Origin: Chitinophagaceae bacterium
Lineage (GTDB): Bacteria > Bacteroidota > Bacteroidia > Chitinophagales > Chitinophagaceae
NCBI GenBank assembly: GCA_947447485.1
Contig: CANFJP010000007.1
Span: 1 to 32,217 of the forward strand
Direction of reading: 5' to 3'
Length of the DNA: 32,217 nucleotides
Notes under the pieces: generated by a model
Told to the model about the DNA's origin: nothing
The model's input: only the letters and a program-made list of their open reading frames with translations
Database searches by the model: none
Program-made: the position numbers and the translations under genes
Shown: one piece after another, positions 9,073 through 18,394 of the stretch
Layout of the letters: the number at the start of each line of letters is the position of its first letter
Numbering within the stretch: the stretch's first letter is position 1

Positions 9073-9309
9073 ATGTTTAAATTCATTCTAGAGCTCATTG
9101 TTTTTTATTTTCTATACAAATTTGTGTTTGAATTCATCATACCTATATATAATGCTACCAAGCAGGTAAAGCAGAAAATGAACGAAATGCAAGAAAAAAT
9201 GGGGAAAACAAGCCAAAAAAGCAACCCTACGCCTAATAAATCTGCTGATAAAACAGGCTTTTCTAATCAAATGAATAGCGAATACATTGATTATGAAGAA
9301 GTTAAGTAG
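9073..9309 (+). CDS. DUF4834-like small membrane protein
   Basis: 78 aa; N-terminal TM MFKFILELIVFYFLYKFVFEFIIPIYNATKQVK then charged tail (YIDYEEVK). Confidence 0.7.
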   Translation: MFKFILELIVFYFLYKFVFEFIIPIYNATKQVKQKMNEMQEKMGKTSQKSNPTPNKSADKTGFSNQMNSEYIDYEEVK

Positions 9310-9386
9310 AGGTTCGGTCTAAATCCTCCTGTTCCCTTTACATCCATCATTTTCTCTCTATAATTTTTTCGGGAAAATACAGAATA

Positions 9387-9408
9387 AAAACTAATAAGCG
9401 TTAGTTTT
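9387..9408. promoter_or_regulatory. Palindromic operator candidate AAAACTAA-TAAGCG-TTAGTTTT overlapping the TetR gene promoter
   Basis: Perfect 8-bp arms with 6-bp spacer; overlaps -7-like TAGTTTTG (9402-9409). Confidence 0.6.
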
Positions 9409-9418
9409 GTGTTCTATT

Positions 9419-10009
9419 ATGTCTAAAATTATAGTATCAGCAAACGGCACAAAAAAAGATGCCATCATCAAAAAAGCCGCGGGCCTTTTTCGTCATAAAG
9501 GATTTGCCGGAACGTCTATGCGAGAGCTTGCCGAAAGTATTGGCGTGGAAGCACCTAGTTTATACAATCACATCGGATCTAAAATTGAATTGTTGCAAAA
9601 CATTTGTTTTAAAGTAGCCAATGAATTTATGCTTCACTTACATCAAACCGAGCAAGAATCAAATAGTACCATTGATAAATTAAAACACATCATTCAGTTT
9701 CATATTCAAATGATGGTGAATGAATACGACGAAGTATTTGTAGCCAATCATGAATGGAAACAACTCAAGGATCCTTACTTAACGGATTTTCTTCTTCAGC
9801 GAAAAGCTTATGAAAAAAAATTAATTGATATAGTAAACGAAGGAATAGAAAATAACGCCATCAAAAATATTCATCCGCAAATTGCAGTGCTTACTATTTT
9901 ATCAGCTGTGAGAGGGCTGGAGTTTTGGCAAGGACAAAAAAATCAGATGGAGGTGATGGAATTAGAAAACAACATGATTGACCACCTGTTAAACGGACTG
10001 GTGAAATAA
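9419..10009 (+). CDS. TetR/AcrR family regulator, likely controlling phenylacetate degradation
   Basis: HTH KKAAGLFRHKGFAGTSMRELAESIGVEAPSLYNHIGSKIELL; first gene of the paa cluster. Start MSKIIVSANG preferred over the ORF start at 9407. Confidence 0.9.
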   Translation: MSKIIVSANGTKKDAIIKKAAGLFRHKGFAGTSMRELAESIGVEAPSLYNHIGSKIELLQNICFKVANEFMLHLHQTEQESNSTIDKLKHIIQFHIQMMVNEYDEVFVANHEWKQLKDPYLTDFLLQRKAYEKKLIDIVNEGIENNAIKNIHPQIAVLTILSAVRGLEFWQGQKNQMEVMELENNMIDHLLNGLVK

Positions 10010-10038
10010 TTTTTAATTTAAAATATACAATCAATAAT

Positions 10039-11118
10039 ATGTCGATTCATTTTCATTCTTTAAAAATAAAAAGCATTCAAAAGGAAACAACTGATTGCGT
10101 ATCGGTTTGTTTTGACATACCCTCTTCTTTGCAGAAAGATTTTACATTTAAAGAAGGACAAAATATCACCATAAAAAAATCAATCAATGGCGAAGAAGTA
10201 AGAAGATCATATTCAATTTGCAACGCGCCACATGAAAAAGAATTAAAAGTGGCTATTAAAAAAGTAGATGGAGGTTTGTTTTCTGAATTTGCCAATGACG
10301 TTTTAACCACTGCCGACATCCTAGAAGTAATGCCTCCTTCTGGAAAATTTAATGCTCACTTATCAAAAAATGGAAAAGGAAAATATCTTGCTATTGCAGC
10401 AGGAAGTGGTATTACGCCTATTTTATCGATCATTAAACACACCTTAATAACAGAACCTGATAGTGAGTTTACTTTACTATATGGAAATAAAAATCGCAGC
10501 TCAATCATATTTTTTGATGAACTAGAAGGATTGAAAAATAAATTCATCGAACGATTTAATTTCATCAACATATTAAGTAAAGAAAAAACAGATGCGCCAG
10601 TTTTTTATGGTAGAATCGATGAGCAAAAACTTGCCGATCTTAAAAAAGTAATTGATTATGCGCACATCGATGCTGCGTATTTGTGCGGACCAGAATCAAT
10701 GATATTTGCGGGGAAAGGTTTTTTAGAGAAAACAGGAGTGGTGCCATCAAATATACATTTCGAATTGTTTAACACGCCGGGTTATAAACAAACGAAAAAA
10801 GAAGGACTTAAAAAAATAGACAATATCACTGGCCCAAAAAGCAATGTTACTATTAAACTTGATGGAAGATCTTTTTCTTTTGAGCTCGCATATGGTGGAC
10901 AAAATATTTTAGACGCTGCATTACAGCAAGGAGCAGATTTACCTTACGCATGTAAAGGGGGTGTTTGTTGTACCTGCAGAGCCAAAATAACAGAAGGCAA
11001 AGTATCAATGGATGTAAATTATGCTTTGGAACCTGAAGAGATTGCACAAGGCTTTGTACTTACCTGTCAGTCTCATCCCACCACAGAAAAAGTAATGATT
11101 GATTTTGATGTAAAATAA
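10039..11118 (+). CDS. paaE: Phenylacetyl-CoA epoxidase reductase subunit PaaE
   Basis: FAD/NAD(P)-binding reductase ([23 protein letters not shown]) plus C-terminal plant-type 2Fe-2S ([16 protein letters not shown]...LTCQ). Confidence 0.95.
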   Translation: MSIHFHSLKIKSIQKETTDCVSVCFDIPSSLQKDFTFKEGQNITIKKSINGEEVRRSYSICNAPHEKELKVAIKKVDGGLFSEFANDVLTTADILEVMPPSGKFNAHLSKNGKGKYLAIAAGSGITPILSIIKHTLITEPDSEFTLLYGNKNRSSIIFFDELEGLKNKFIERFNFINILSKEKTDAPVFYGRIDEQKLADLKKVIDYAHIDAAYLCGPESMIFAGKGFLEKTGVVPSNIHFELFNTPGYKQTKKEGLKKIDNITGPKSNVTIKLDGRSFSFELAYGGQNILDAALQQGADLPYACKGGVCCTCRAKITEGKVSMDVNYALEPEEIAQGFVLTCQSHPTTEKVMIDFDVK

Positions 11119-11141
11119 AATTACCTATTAAAAATAAACAG

Positions 11142-12089
11142 ATGGAAATATATAATCTAGAAAAAGCGTTTCAGGATAAGATAGACAAAGAAATTAAAAT
11201 TGAGCCAAAGGATTGGATGCCTGAAGCCTATCGTAAAACCAACCTGCGACAAATTAGTCAGCATGCACACAGTGAAATTGTAGGTATGTTGCCCGAAGGG
11301 AACTGGATAAGCAGGGCTCCCTCGCTTAAAAGGAAAGTAATTCTTATTGCAAAAGTGCAAGATGAAGCAGGGCATGGATTGTATTTGTATTCTTCTGCAG
11401 AAACATTGGGAACGAGCAGAGAACAGATGATTGATGATTTGCACAGCGGCAAAGCAAAATATTCTTCCATTTTTAATTATCCCACATTAACCTGGGCAGA
11501 TATGGGCGCGGTAGGCTGGTTGGTAGATGGGGCGGCCATTTTAAATCAAGTGATGCTTTGCAGAACTTCTTATGGCCCCTACGCTAGAGCGATGGTGCGC
11601 ATATGCAAGGAAGAAAGTTTTCATCAGCGGCAAGGATTTGATGCATTGTTGGTGTTGAGCAAAGGAACGAAAGAACAAAGAGCAATGTGCCAGGATGCCA
11701 TCAATAGATGGTGGTGGCCAAGCTTAATGATGTTTGGACCAAAAGACAGCGAAAGCACGAACAGCGACCAAAGCATGAAATGGAAAATTAAACGCAAAAC
11801 AAATGATGAGCTGCGTCAAAATTTTGTAGACATGATTGCTGAGCAAATAAAATTACTAGGAATGACATTGCCTGATCCCGATTTAAAATGGAATGAAGCA
11901 AAAAAACAATATGATTTTGGAGAAATAAACTGGGACGAATTTTGGAATGTAGTAAAAGGAAATGGTCCTTGCAACAAACAACGAATTGCTGCAAGACAAA
12001 AAGCACACGAAGAAGGTGCATGGGTAAGAGCTGCCGCATTAGCCTATGCTGAAAAGAAACGATTAAGATCAACCGCTAAAGTAGCTTAA
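11142..12089 (+). CDS. paaA: Phenylacetyl-CoA epoxidase catalytic subunit PaaA
   Basis: [53 protein letters not shown] di-iron carboxylate motifs. Confidence 0.97.
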   Translation: MEIYNLEKAFQDKIDKEIKIEPKDWMPEAYRKTNLRQISQHAHSEIVGMLPEGNWISRAPSLKRKVILIAKVQDEAGHGLYLYSSAETLGTSREQMIDDLHSGKAKYSSIFNYPTLTWADMGAVGWLVDGAAILNQVMLCRTSYGPYARAMVRICKEESFHQRQGFDALLVLSKGTKEQRAMCQDAINRWWWPSLMMFGPKDSESTNSDQSMKWKIKRKTNDELRQNFVDMIAEQIKLLGMTLPDPDLKWNEAKKQYDFGEINWDEFWNVVKGNGPCNKQRIAARQKAHEEGAWVRAAALAYAEKKRLRSTAKVA

Positions 12090-12119
12090 CTCATTTATAA
12101 ATTATTAACACACTCAATC

Positions 12120-12485
12120 ATGAATATTCAAATTAGAAAATTTTATTACGGAGACATTCCCGAAGAAACTGCAGGAGGACCAATAACCAATGTGTCATCC
12201 GATGAAAAAGCCTGGCCGCTATGGGAAGTTTTTATTCGCAGCAAGCAAGGGCTCGATCACAAACATGTAGGAAGCTTACATGCAGCAGATGCTTCAATGG
12301 CAATTGAAAATGCAAGAGATGTATACACCCGACGTCAGGAAGGAGTAAGCATCTGGGTAGTTGAAAGTAAATTTATTCACGCGAGCGATCCTGCAGATGC
12401 AGAAAGCTTGTACGAACCAGCAGCAGATAAAATTTATCGTCATCCTACTTTTTATGATTTACCCGATGCGGTGAAGCATATGTAA
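12120..12485 (+). CDS. paaB: Phenylacetyl-CoA epoxidase subunit PaaB
   Basis: WPLWEVFIRSKQGLDHKHVGSLHAADASMAIENARDVYTRRQEGVSIWVV; operon context. Confidence 0.95.
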   Translation: MNIQIRKFYYGDIPEETAGGPITNVSSDEKAWPLWEVFIRSKQGLDHKHVGSLHAADASMAIENARDVYTRRQEGVSIWVVESKFIHASDPADAESLYEPAADKIYRHPTFYDLPDAVKHM

Positions 12486-12490
12486 AAAAG

Positions 12491-12581
12491 ATTCAACGTT
12501 TAATGTTCAAGGGTTAAAATGGATACACTTATATCAGTATTCTCTTTCGTTGAACGTTAAACGTTAAACTTTAAACCTTAA
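12491..12581. repeat. Intergenic GTTYAAC-type repeat cluster R4 between paaB and paaC
   Basis: Left arm attcaacgtttaatgttcaagggttaaa, ~30-nt unique spacer, right arm gttgaacgttaaacgttaaactttaaacctt. Confidence 0.7.
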
Positions 12582-12592
12582 AATTATTTAAA

Positions 12593-13339
12593 ATGCCCCT
12601 CACAAATAACACCCTCAACTACACCCTGCACCTGGCAGACAATGCATTGATACTAGGACAGCGCAATGGAGAGTGGTGTGCCCATGGACCAATACTAGAA
12701 CAAGATATTGCCATCACTAATATTACATTGGATCTTATTGGTCAGGCACGGAACTTTTATCAAAATGCTGCTGCTTGTTTGCACGAATCGGGAGACCCTA
12801 CTGCTTCGGAAGATAGTCTTGCCTATCTACGTACCGAAAGAGAATTTAAAAATTTATTGATTTGTGAATTACCCAATGGAGACTGGGCTCAAACTATATT
12901 GAGACAATTTTTCTTTAGTACATTTCAACTATTGCTATTTGAAAAAATGAAACACTCCAACAATGAACCATTAGTAGCCATTGCAGAAAAATCAATCAAG
13001 GAAACTCAATATCATGTAAAATGGAGCAGTGAATGGGTAATTCGTTTGGGCGATGGAACAACAGAAAGTCATAGCCGAATAACAAAAGCCGTCGACACTC
13101 TTTGGATGTATACAGGAGAATTTTTTATTCCTGCTTCTTACGAAATGATAGACGTTGCCTCTCTGAAAAATGAATGGATGAATAAAGTGAAGGAGGTTTT
13201 TGATGAAGCTACACTCACTTTACCAGAAAATGTGTTCATGCAAACGGGTGGAAAAAATGGAGCGCATACAGAACACATGGGTTTTATATTATCAGAATTA
13301 CAATATTTACAAAGAGTATTTCCGGGCGCTGAATGGTAA
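12593..13339 (+). CDS. paaC: Phenylacetyl-CoA epoxidase subunit PaaC
   Basis: LADNALILGQRNGEWCAHGPILEQDIAITNITLDLIGQAR; C-terminal GAHTEHMGFILSELQYLQRVFPGAEW. Confidence 0.96.
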   Translation: MPLTNNTLNYTLHLADNALILGQRNGEWCAHGPILEQDIAITNITLDLIGQARNFYQNAAACLHESGDPTASEDSLAYLRTEREFKNLLICELPNGDWAQTILRQFFFSTFQLLLFEKMKHSNNEPLVAIAEKSIKETQYHVKWSSEWVIRLGDGTTESHSRITKAVDTLWMYTGEFFIPASYEMIDVASLKNEWMNKVKEVFDEATLTLPENVFMQTGGKNGAHTEHMGFILSELQYLQRVFPGAEW

Positions 13340-13846
13340 ATGAATACATTGAATAAAAATAAAGACCATATCTACTCTATACTTCAAGAGGTTTGCGATC
13401 CAGAGGTGCCCGTATTAACGATACTGGATCTTGGAATTGTAAGAGATATTCAATTTCATGAAGAGGAAGTGGAAATAATAATCACTCCTACTTATTCGGG
13501 ATGCCCCGCAATGGATGCGATTAGTGTGGATATTAAATTGAAACTAATAGAGCATGGTTTTAAAAAAGTAAAAGTCAGTTATATATTGTCGCCTGCCTGG
13601 ACAACCGATTGGATGAGTGAAGAAGGAAAAAAGAAATTGCAAGTATATGGAATTGCTCCACCAAAAAAAAGTACGAACGATACGAGACTTCATAAAATGT
13701 TGTTCGAAGAAGAAACACATATTGAATGTCCACAATGCCATTCGATAAACACCAAATTGCTAAGTCAGTTTGGATCTACTGCATGCAAAGCACTCTACCA
13801 ATGCAACGATTGTAAAGAGCCTTTCGATTATTTTAAATGCCATTAA
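13340..13846 (+). CDS. paaD: PaaD, phenylacetyl-CoA epoxidase maturation protein
   Basis: DUF59/MIP18-like domain (EVCDPEVPVLTILDLGIVRDI...YSGCPAMDAI), C-terminal CPQC...C...CNDC...C; starts immediately after the paaC stop. Confidence 0.94.
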   Translation: MNTLNKNKDHIYSILQEVCDPEVPVLTILDLGIVRDIQFHEEEVEIIITPTYSGCPAMDAISVDIKLKLIEHGFKKVKVSYILSPAWTTDWMSEEGKKKLQVYGIAPPKKSTNDTRLHKMLFEEETHIECPQCHSINTKLLSQFGSTACKALYQCNDCKEPFDYFKCH

Positions 13847-13880
13847 TATTGTTAACTTTATTACACCTCAAATTATACGC

Positions 13881-14525
13881 ATGAACATATCCATTTATTT
13901 CGAAGAAGCTGCGCAGGTGTCGGTGGCGTTTATTATTGGTGCCATCATTGGGTTAGAAAGAGAATTTAGAAGCAAGCCCGCAGGTTTTAGAACAATGATT
14001 TTAATATCTGTTGGCTCTTGTCTATATACTATTTTATCAAAAGAAATTTCGGGTAGTGGAGGCGCAGATCGTATTGCCAGCAATATTGTTACCGGTATAG
14101 GTTTTATTGGTGCGGGGGTGATTTTTAAAGAGGGCATTTCTGTAAATGGTTTAACCACTGCTGCGCTAATTTGGGTTACCGCCGCATTGGGTATGGCAAT
14201 AGGTTATCATAATTATCCACTAGCTATTGTAGTGAGTGCCATTGTGGTCATTACGTTGTTTGTATTGGAACCCGTTCAGCGCTTTATTAATAAATTTCAC
14301 AAAGTGAAAGATTATAAAATCCGCACAGTTCAATTAGGAAATAATTTTAAGTCGGAATTGGAAGATTTTTTTAATTCACGTGAGTTGGCTTTCAGGTGTA
14401 TGAAAATGGTTAAAGAAAACAATGACGCCATCTATATGTATCGCATCAGCTCGCCCGACAGAAACTATGATCTCGTAAACCAATTTTTATTGGCGCACGA
14501 AGAAGTGAAAAGTTTTGATGTATAA
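13881..14525 (+). CDS. MgtC/SapB family membrane protein
   Basis: FIIGAIIGLEREFRSKPAGFRTMILISVGSCLYTIL...IVTGIGFIGAGVIFKEG...GLTTAALIWVTAALGMAIG is the MgtC core. Start at 13881 preferred over 13770, which overlaps paaD. Confidence 0.92.
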   Translation: MNISIYFEEAAQVSVAFIIGAIIGLEREFRSKPAGFRTMILISVGSCLYTILSKEISGSGGADRIASNIVTGIGFIGAGVIFKEGISVNGLTTAALIWVTAALGMAIGYHNYPLAIVVSAIVVITLFVLEPVQRFINKFHKVKDYKIRTVQLGNNFKSELEDFFNSRELAFRCMKMVKENNDAIYMYRISSPDRNYDLVNQFLLAHEEVKSFDV

Positions 14526-14555
14526 TCATTAATTAATAGCAATTAAAATAATTAC

Positions 14556-15332
14556 ATGGATCCTATATTATTTGAAATAAAAAATAGTGTTGCACATCTT
14601 ACACTCAACAGACCAGAAAAATACAATGCATTTAATAGAGAAATGGCGTTGTTGCTTCAAGTGTTACTAGATAATTGTGCTGCTGAAAAATCTGTACGAG
14701 CAATATATATCACCGGAAATGGAAAAGCATTTAGTGCCGGACAAGATCTAGCAGAAGTAACAGGAGAAAACCCTGTTGGATTTGAAAAAATATTATCCGA
14801 ACACTACAATCCAATCGTTACTAAAATCAGGTCATTAAACAAGCCCGTAGTTTGTGCCGTAAACGGCGTAGCTGCAGGTGCAGGAGCAAACATTGCATTG
14901 TGCTGTGATATTGTGGTAGCAAGTGAATCGGCTTCATTTATTCAAGCGTTTTCTAAAATTGGACTGATCCCCGATAGTGGCGGTACCTATTTTTTACCCC
15001 GACTCATCGGATTTCAAAAAGCATCTGCGTTGATGATGCTGGGAGATAAGGTGGAGGCCATTGAAGCAGAAAGAATAGGAATGATTTATAAATATTTCAA
15101 TACAGATAATTTTATACAAGAATCGGTGGCCATTGCAGAAAGACTTGCTCAAATGCCTACAAAAGCATTTGCATTGACTAAAAAAGCACTCAATGAATCT
15201 TTGCAAAACAATTTGCAAGCGCAACTACAAATAGAAGACGCGCTACAATATGAAGCGGCTCATACAGAAGATTATTCCGAAGGTGTAAATGCTTTTATAG
15301 AAAAAAGGAAACCTATTTTTAAAGGACTATAA
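14556..15332 (+). CDS. paaG: Enoyl-CoA hydratase/isomerase, PaaG-like (oxepin-CoA-forming isomerase)
   Basis: Crotonase fold (LNRPEKYNAFNREM, GKAFSAGQDL, GVAAGAGANIALCCDIVVA, GLIPDSGGTYFLPRLIG); operon context. Confidence 0.85.
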   Translation: MDPILFEIKNSVAHLTLNRPEKYNAFNREMALLLQVLLDNCAAEKSVRAIYITGNGKAFSAGQDLAEVTGENPVGFEKILSEHYNPIVTKIRSLNKPVVCAVNGVAAGAGANIALCCDIVVASESASFIQAFSKIGLIPDSGGTYFLPRLIGFQKASALMMLGDKVEAIEAERIGMIYKYFNTDNFIQESVAIAERLAQMPTKAFALTKKALNESLQNNLQAQLQIEDALQYEAAHTEDYSEGVNAFIEKRKPIFKGL

Positions 15333-15344
15333 AATAAATAGTAC

Positions 15345-15770
15345 ATGAACACTGAAAAAAATATACAACCCATTCAGGTAGTCAATCATATGATGTTGCA
15401 CGACACATTTAGCCAGTGGCTTGGAATTGAAGTCATAGAAGTAAGAGAAGGATACAGCAAAATAAAAATGACCATCAGAAAAGAAATGATGAACGGATTA
15501 GGCATTGTTCACGGGGGAATTACTTTTTCTTTAGCCGACAGCGCCTTTGCATTTGCATGCAATAACAGAAATGTATTTTCTGTAGCACTGGATACTGCCA
15601 TCAATTTTTTAAAGCCAGCTCATTTAGATGATGTCCTTTTTGCTGAAGCAAAAGAACTGCACAATGGGAAATCAACTGGGTTGTATCATATTTATATTAC
15701 CAATCAACACCATCATGAAGTGGCTGTTTTTAAAGGCACTTGTTTTAGAACCCATAAATCTGTGATTTAA
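15345..15770 (+). CDS. paaI: PaaI hotdog-fold thioesterase
   Basis: GLGIVHGGITFSLADSAFAFACNNRN hotdog motif; operon context. Confidence 0.9.
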   Translation: MNTEKNIQPIQVVNHMMLHDTFSQWLGIEVIEVREGYSKIKMTIRKEMMNGLGIVHGGITFSLADSAFAFACNNRNVFSVALDTAINFLKPAHLDDVLFAEAKELHNGKSTGLYHIYITNQHHHEVAVFKGTCFRTHKSVI

Positions 15771-15780
15771 TTACTAGTGT

Positions 15781-16386
15781 ATGATTTATCAATTCAATAA
15801 TATTATTCCTGTCATTCATCCTTCTTCTTTCATACATCCGCAGGCATGCGTAACCGGTAATGTTATTATTGGTAAAAATGTATATGTTGGGCCGGGCGCT
15901 GCATTGCGCGGCGATTGGGGACAAATCATTATTGAAGATGGTTGCAATATCCAAGAGAACTGCACCATACACATGTTTCCCGGTACTACTGTATTGTTAA
16001 AAGAATCGGCGCATATTGGTCATGGGGCGGTTATTCACGGAGCAACCATTGGAAGAAATTGTTTGATTGGAATGAATGCCGTTATTATGGACAATGTTAT
16101 TTTGGAAGATGAATGTATTGTGGGAGCCTTGGCATTTATAAAATCTGATAGCCTTTTTGAAAAAAGAAGTGTCATTGTAGGAAATCCTGCACAAAAAATA
16201 AAAGAAGCGTCAGATGAAATGATTGAATGGAAAACAGAAGGCACTTCATTGTATCAGCAATTACCCAATGAAATGCGCCTGCATTGGAAGCCCTGCGAAG
16301 CTTTGACAGAAATTCCCGAAAATCAAACCATATCAACGCCAAATTATCAACCTTGGAAGCAAACCAAAGAAAAAGGCAATAGTTGA
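15781..16386 (+). CDS. paaY: PaaY-like gamma-carbonic-anhydrase/left-handed beta-helix protein
   Basis: Hexapeptide repeats ([40 protein letters not shown]...[28 protein letters not shown]). Confidence 0.88.
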   Translation: MIYQFNNIIPVIHPSSFIHPQACVTGNVIIGKNVYVGPGAALRGDWGQIIIEDGCNIQENCTIHMFPGTTVLLKESAHIGHGAVIHGATIGRNCLIGMNAVIMDNVILEDECIVGALAFIKSDSLFEKRSVIVGNPAQKIKEASDEMIEWKTEGTSLYQQLPNEMRLHWKPCEALTEIPENQTISTPNYQPWKQTKEKGNS

Positions 16387-16449
16387 ATTTTTCGACAATC
16401 TGCTGCTTTTCAAAACAACTCATCACCTCAACAACTCAACAACTAACCG

Positions 16450-16457
16450 TACCTTTG
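16450..16457 (+). promoter_or_regulatory. Putative -7 box TACCTTTG of obg
   Basis: Matches TAnnTTTG, 5 nt before the ATG at 16463. Confidence 0.5.
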
Positions 16458-16462
16458 CACCA

Positions 16463-17467
16463 ATGGACAAATCGAATTTTGTAGATCAGATTAAAATATT
16501 TTGCAGAAGCGGGCATGGCGGCGCAGGCAGTAAACATTTTCTTAGAAACAAGCTGACTGCTAAAGGCGGCCCCGATGGAGGCGATGGAGGACGTGGCGCG
16601 CATATTATCTTAAGAGGAAATGCACAATTATGGACCTTGCTTCATCTTAGGTACTTTAAAAATGTGTTGGCAGAAGATGGAGAAAATGGTAGCGGAAACA
16701 CTTCTACAGGAAGAAACGGAAAAGACATTATTATAGAAGTTCCACTAGGCACCATTGCAAAAAACGAAGAAACAGGTTTGTTAGAAGGCGAAATTCTAGA
16801 AGATGGACAGGAGTTTATTTTAATGAAAGGCGGACGAGGTGGATTGGGTAATAGTAATTTTAAAACTTCTACCAATCAAGCTCCAGAATACGCACAGCCA
16901 GGTGAAGAAGGACAAGAAGGAATTAAGGTATTAGAATTAAAAGTATTGGCTGATGTTGGACTCGTAGGATTTCCAAATGCAGGTAAATCAACCTTACTCT
17001 CTAGTATTACTGCAGCAAAACCAAAAATTGCAGATTACGCCTTTACGACATTGGTTCCCCAGTTAGGCATGGTAGAATACAGAGATTCAAAAAGTTTTTG
17101 CATGGCTGATTTGCCCGGTATTATTGAAGGAGCTGCCGAAGGAAAAGGATTGGGACATCGGTTCCTTAGACATATTGAAAGAAATGCGGTGCTGTTGTTT
17201 TTAATCCCAGCCGATAGCAAAGATCATCGCAATGAATTTGAGATACTAAAATTAGAATTAGAAAAATACAATCCGGAGATGTTGCAAAAAGATTTTGTAA
17301 TTGCTATCAGTAAGTCGGATATGCTAGACGAAGAATTAAAAGAGGCTATTGAAAAGGAATTACCCAAAAACATTCCACATGTTTTTATTTCTTCTGTTAC
17401 TGGTTTAAATCTAACTCAACTTAAAGATTTATTGTGGGGCACATTGAATACTTCGGTTGTCTCTTAA
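16463..17467 (+). CDS. obg: GTPase Obg/CgtA
   Basis: Glycine-rich Obg fold ([36 protein letters not shown]) and G domain [23 protein letters not shown]. Confidence 0.97.
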   Translation: MDKSNFVDQIKIFCRSGHGGAGSKHFLRNKLTAKGGPDGGDGGRGAHIILRGNAQLWTLLHLRYFKNVLAEDGENGSGNTSTGRNGKDIIIEVPLGTIAKNEETGLLEGEILEDGQEFILMKGGRGGLGNSNFKTSTNQAPEYAQPGEEGQEGIKVLELKVLADVGLVGFPNAGKSTLLSSITAAKPKIADYAFTTLVPQLGMVEYRDSKSFCMADLPGIIEGAAEGKGLGHRFLRHIERNAVLLFLIPADSKDHRNEFEILKLELEKYNPEMLQKDFVIAISKSDMLDEELKEAIEKELPKNIPHVFISSVTGLNLTQLKDLLWGTLNTSVVS

Positions 17468-17488
17468 TAGGGAGATAAAAAATAGCAG

Positions 17489-18394
17489 ATGAAAAGAAAA
17501 TTTATTTATCTAATCAACCCTATATCCGGAACTAAAAACAAGGGGCCGCTGATAAACTATATTTTCCGCAATACAAGCGAAAGAAATATTCCTTTTGAAA
17601 TAGCAGATACAAATAAAGAAGGAGATTACTCTTTTTTAATAGAAAAAATTACTGCGGAGCAAATTACTGATGTAATTATTTGTGGAGGAGACGGAACGAT
17701 TAACCATGTGGTTAGTTCTCTATTAAATGTGAAAGTAAATATTGGTATTATTCCAATGGGATCTGGCAATGGATTGGCGCTGGCTGCACGTATCAGTAAA
17801 AATTATCGGAAAGCATTGGAAGTAATTTTTAACGGAAAAGCTTCCCTTGTAGATGGTTTTTATATCAACAACCAATTCAGTTGTATGCTTTCAGGACTAG
17901 GCTTTGATGCACAAGTGGCGCACGATTTTGCCCATCAAAAATCAAGAGGATTATTTACTTATATCTTACAATCGATTAAGAATTTTTTTAATTACAAAAC
18001 GTACGAATTCGTTATTCATATCAACGGAGAAAGAATAAACACTGAAGCATTTTTTATCAGCATAGCAAATAGTAACCAGTTTGGAAATTATATAACAATT
18101 GCCCCTCAAGCAAGCATGCACGATGGATTGCTAGATGTGGTTATTGTAAATAAAAAGAACAAGGTCTTTACTGCTTTTTCTTTACTGCATCATATTAAAT
18201 TAGGAAAAGTAAAAGCTGATATAAGTAATCAAACGAAAAAGAATAGCATAACTTATCTTCAATCCACTCGATTAACAATTGAAAATCTCTCATTAGCACC
18301 ATTGCATGTTGATGGGGAGCCTTATCCTACGGCAGCAAATGTGGAAGTAAAAATTATTCCTGCTGCATTCAGTCTTTTACTGCCTTCGAACTAA
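17489..18394 (+). CDS. Diacylglycerol kinase/lipid kinase (YegS/LCB5 family)
   Basis: INPISGTKNKG, VIICGGDGTINHVVSSL, GIIPMGSGNGLALAARI signature. Confidence 0.92.
   Translation: MKRKFIYLINPISGTKNKGPLINYIFRNTSERNIPFEIADTNKEGDYSFLIEKITAEQITDVIICGGDGTINHVVSSLLNVKVNIGIIPMGSGNGLALAARISKNYRKALEVIFNGKASLVDGFYINNQFSCMLSGLGFDAQVAHDFAHQKSRGLFTYILQSIKNFFNYKTYEFVIHINGERINTEAFFISIANSNQFGNYITIAPQASMHDGLLDVVIVNKKNKVFTAFSLLHHIKLGKVKADISNQTKKNSITYLQSTRLTIENLSLAPLHVDGEPYPTAANVEVKIIPAAFSLLLPSN

Noticed and set aside
11157-12072. Minus-strand ORFs antisense to paaA (11157..11444, 11258..11470, 11788..12072)
   Set aside because: Opposite a strongly supported gene; no domain signal.
1476-12581. GTTYAAC repeats as a CRISPR array
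   Set aside because: Units are only 7-8 nt, degenerate and contiguous, with no regularly spaced unique spacers and no cas genes in the window.
16415-16445. CAACAACT short tandem repeats upstream of obg as a further member of the GTTYAAC family
   Set aside because: Different unit, no inverted arm; more likely simple low-complexity leader sequence.
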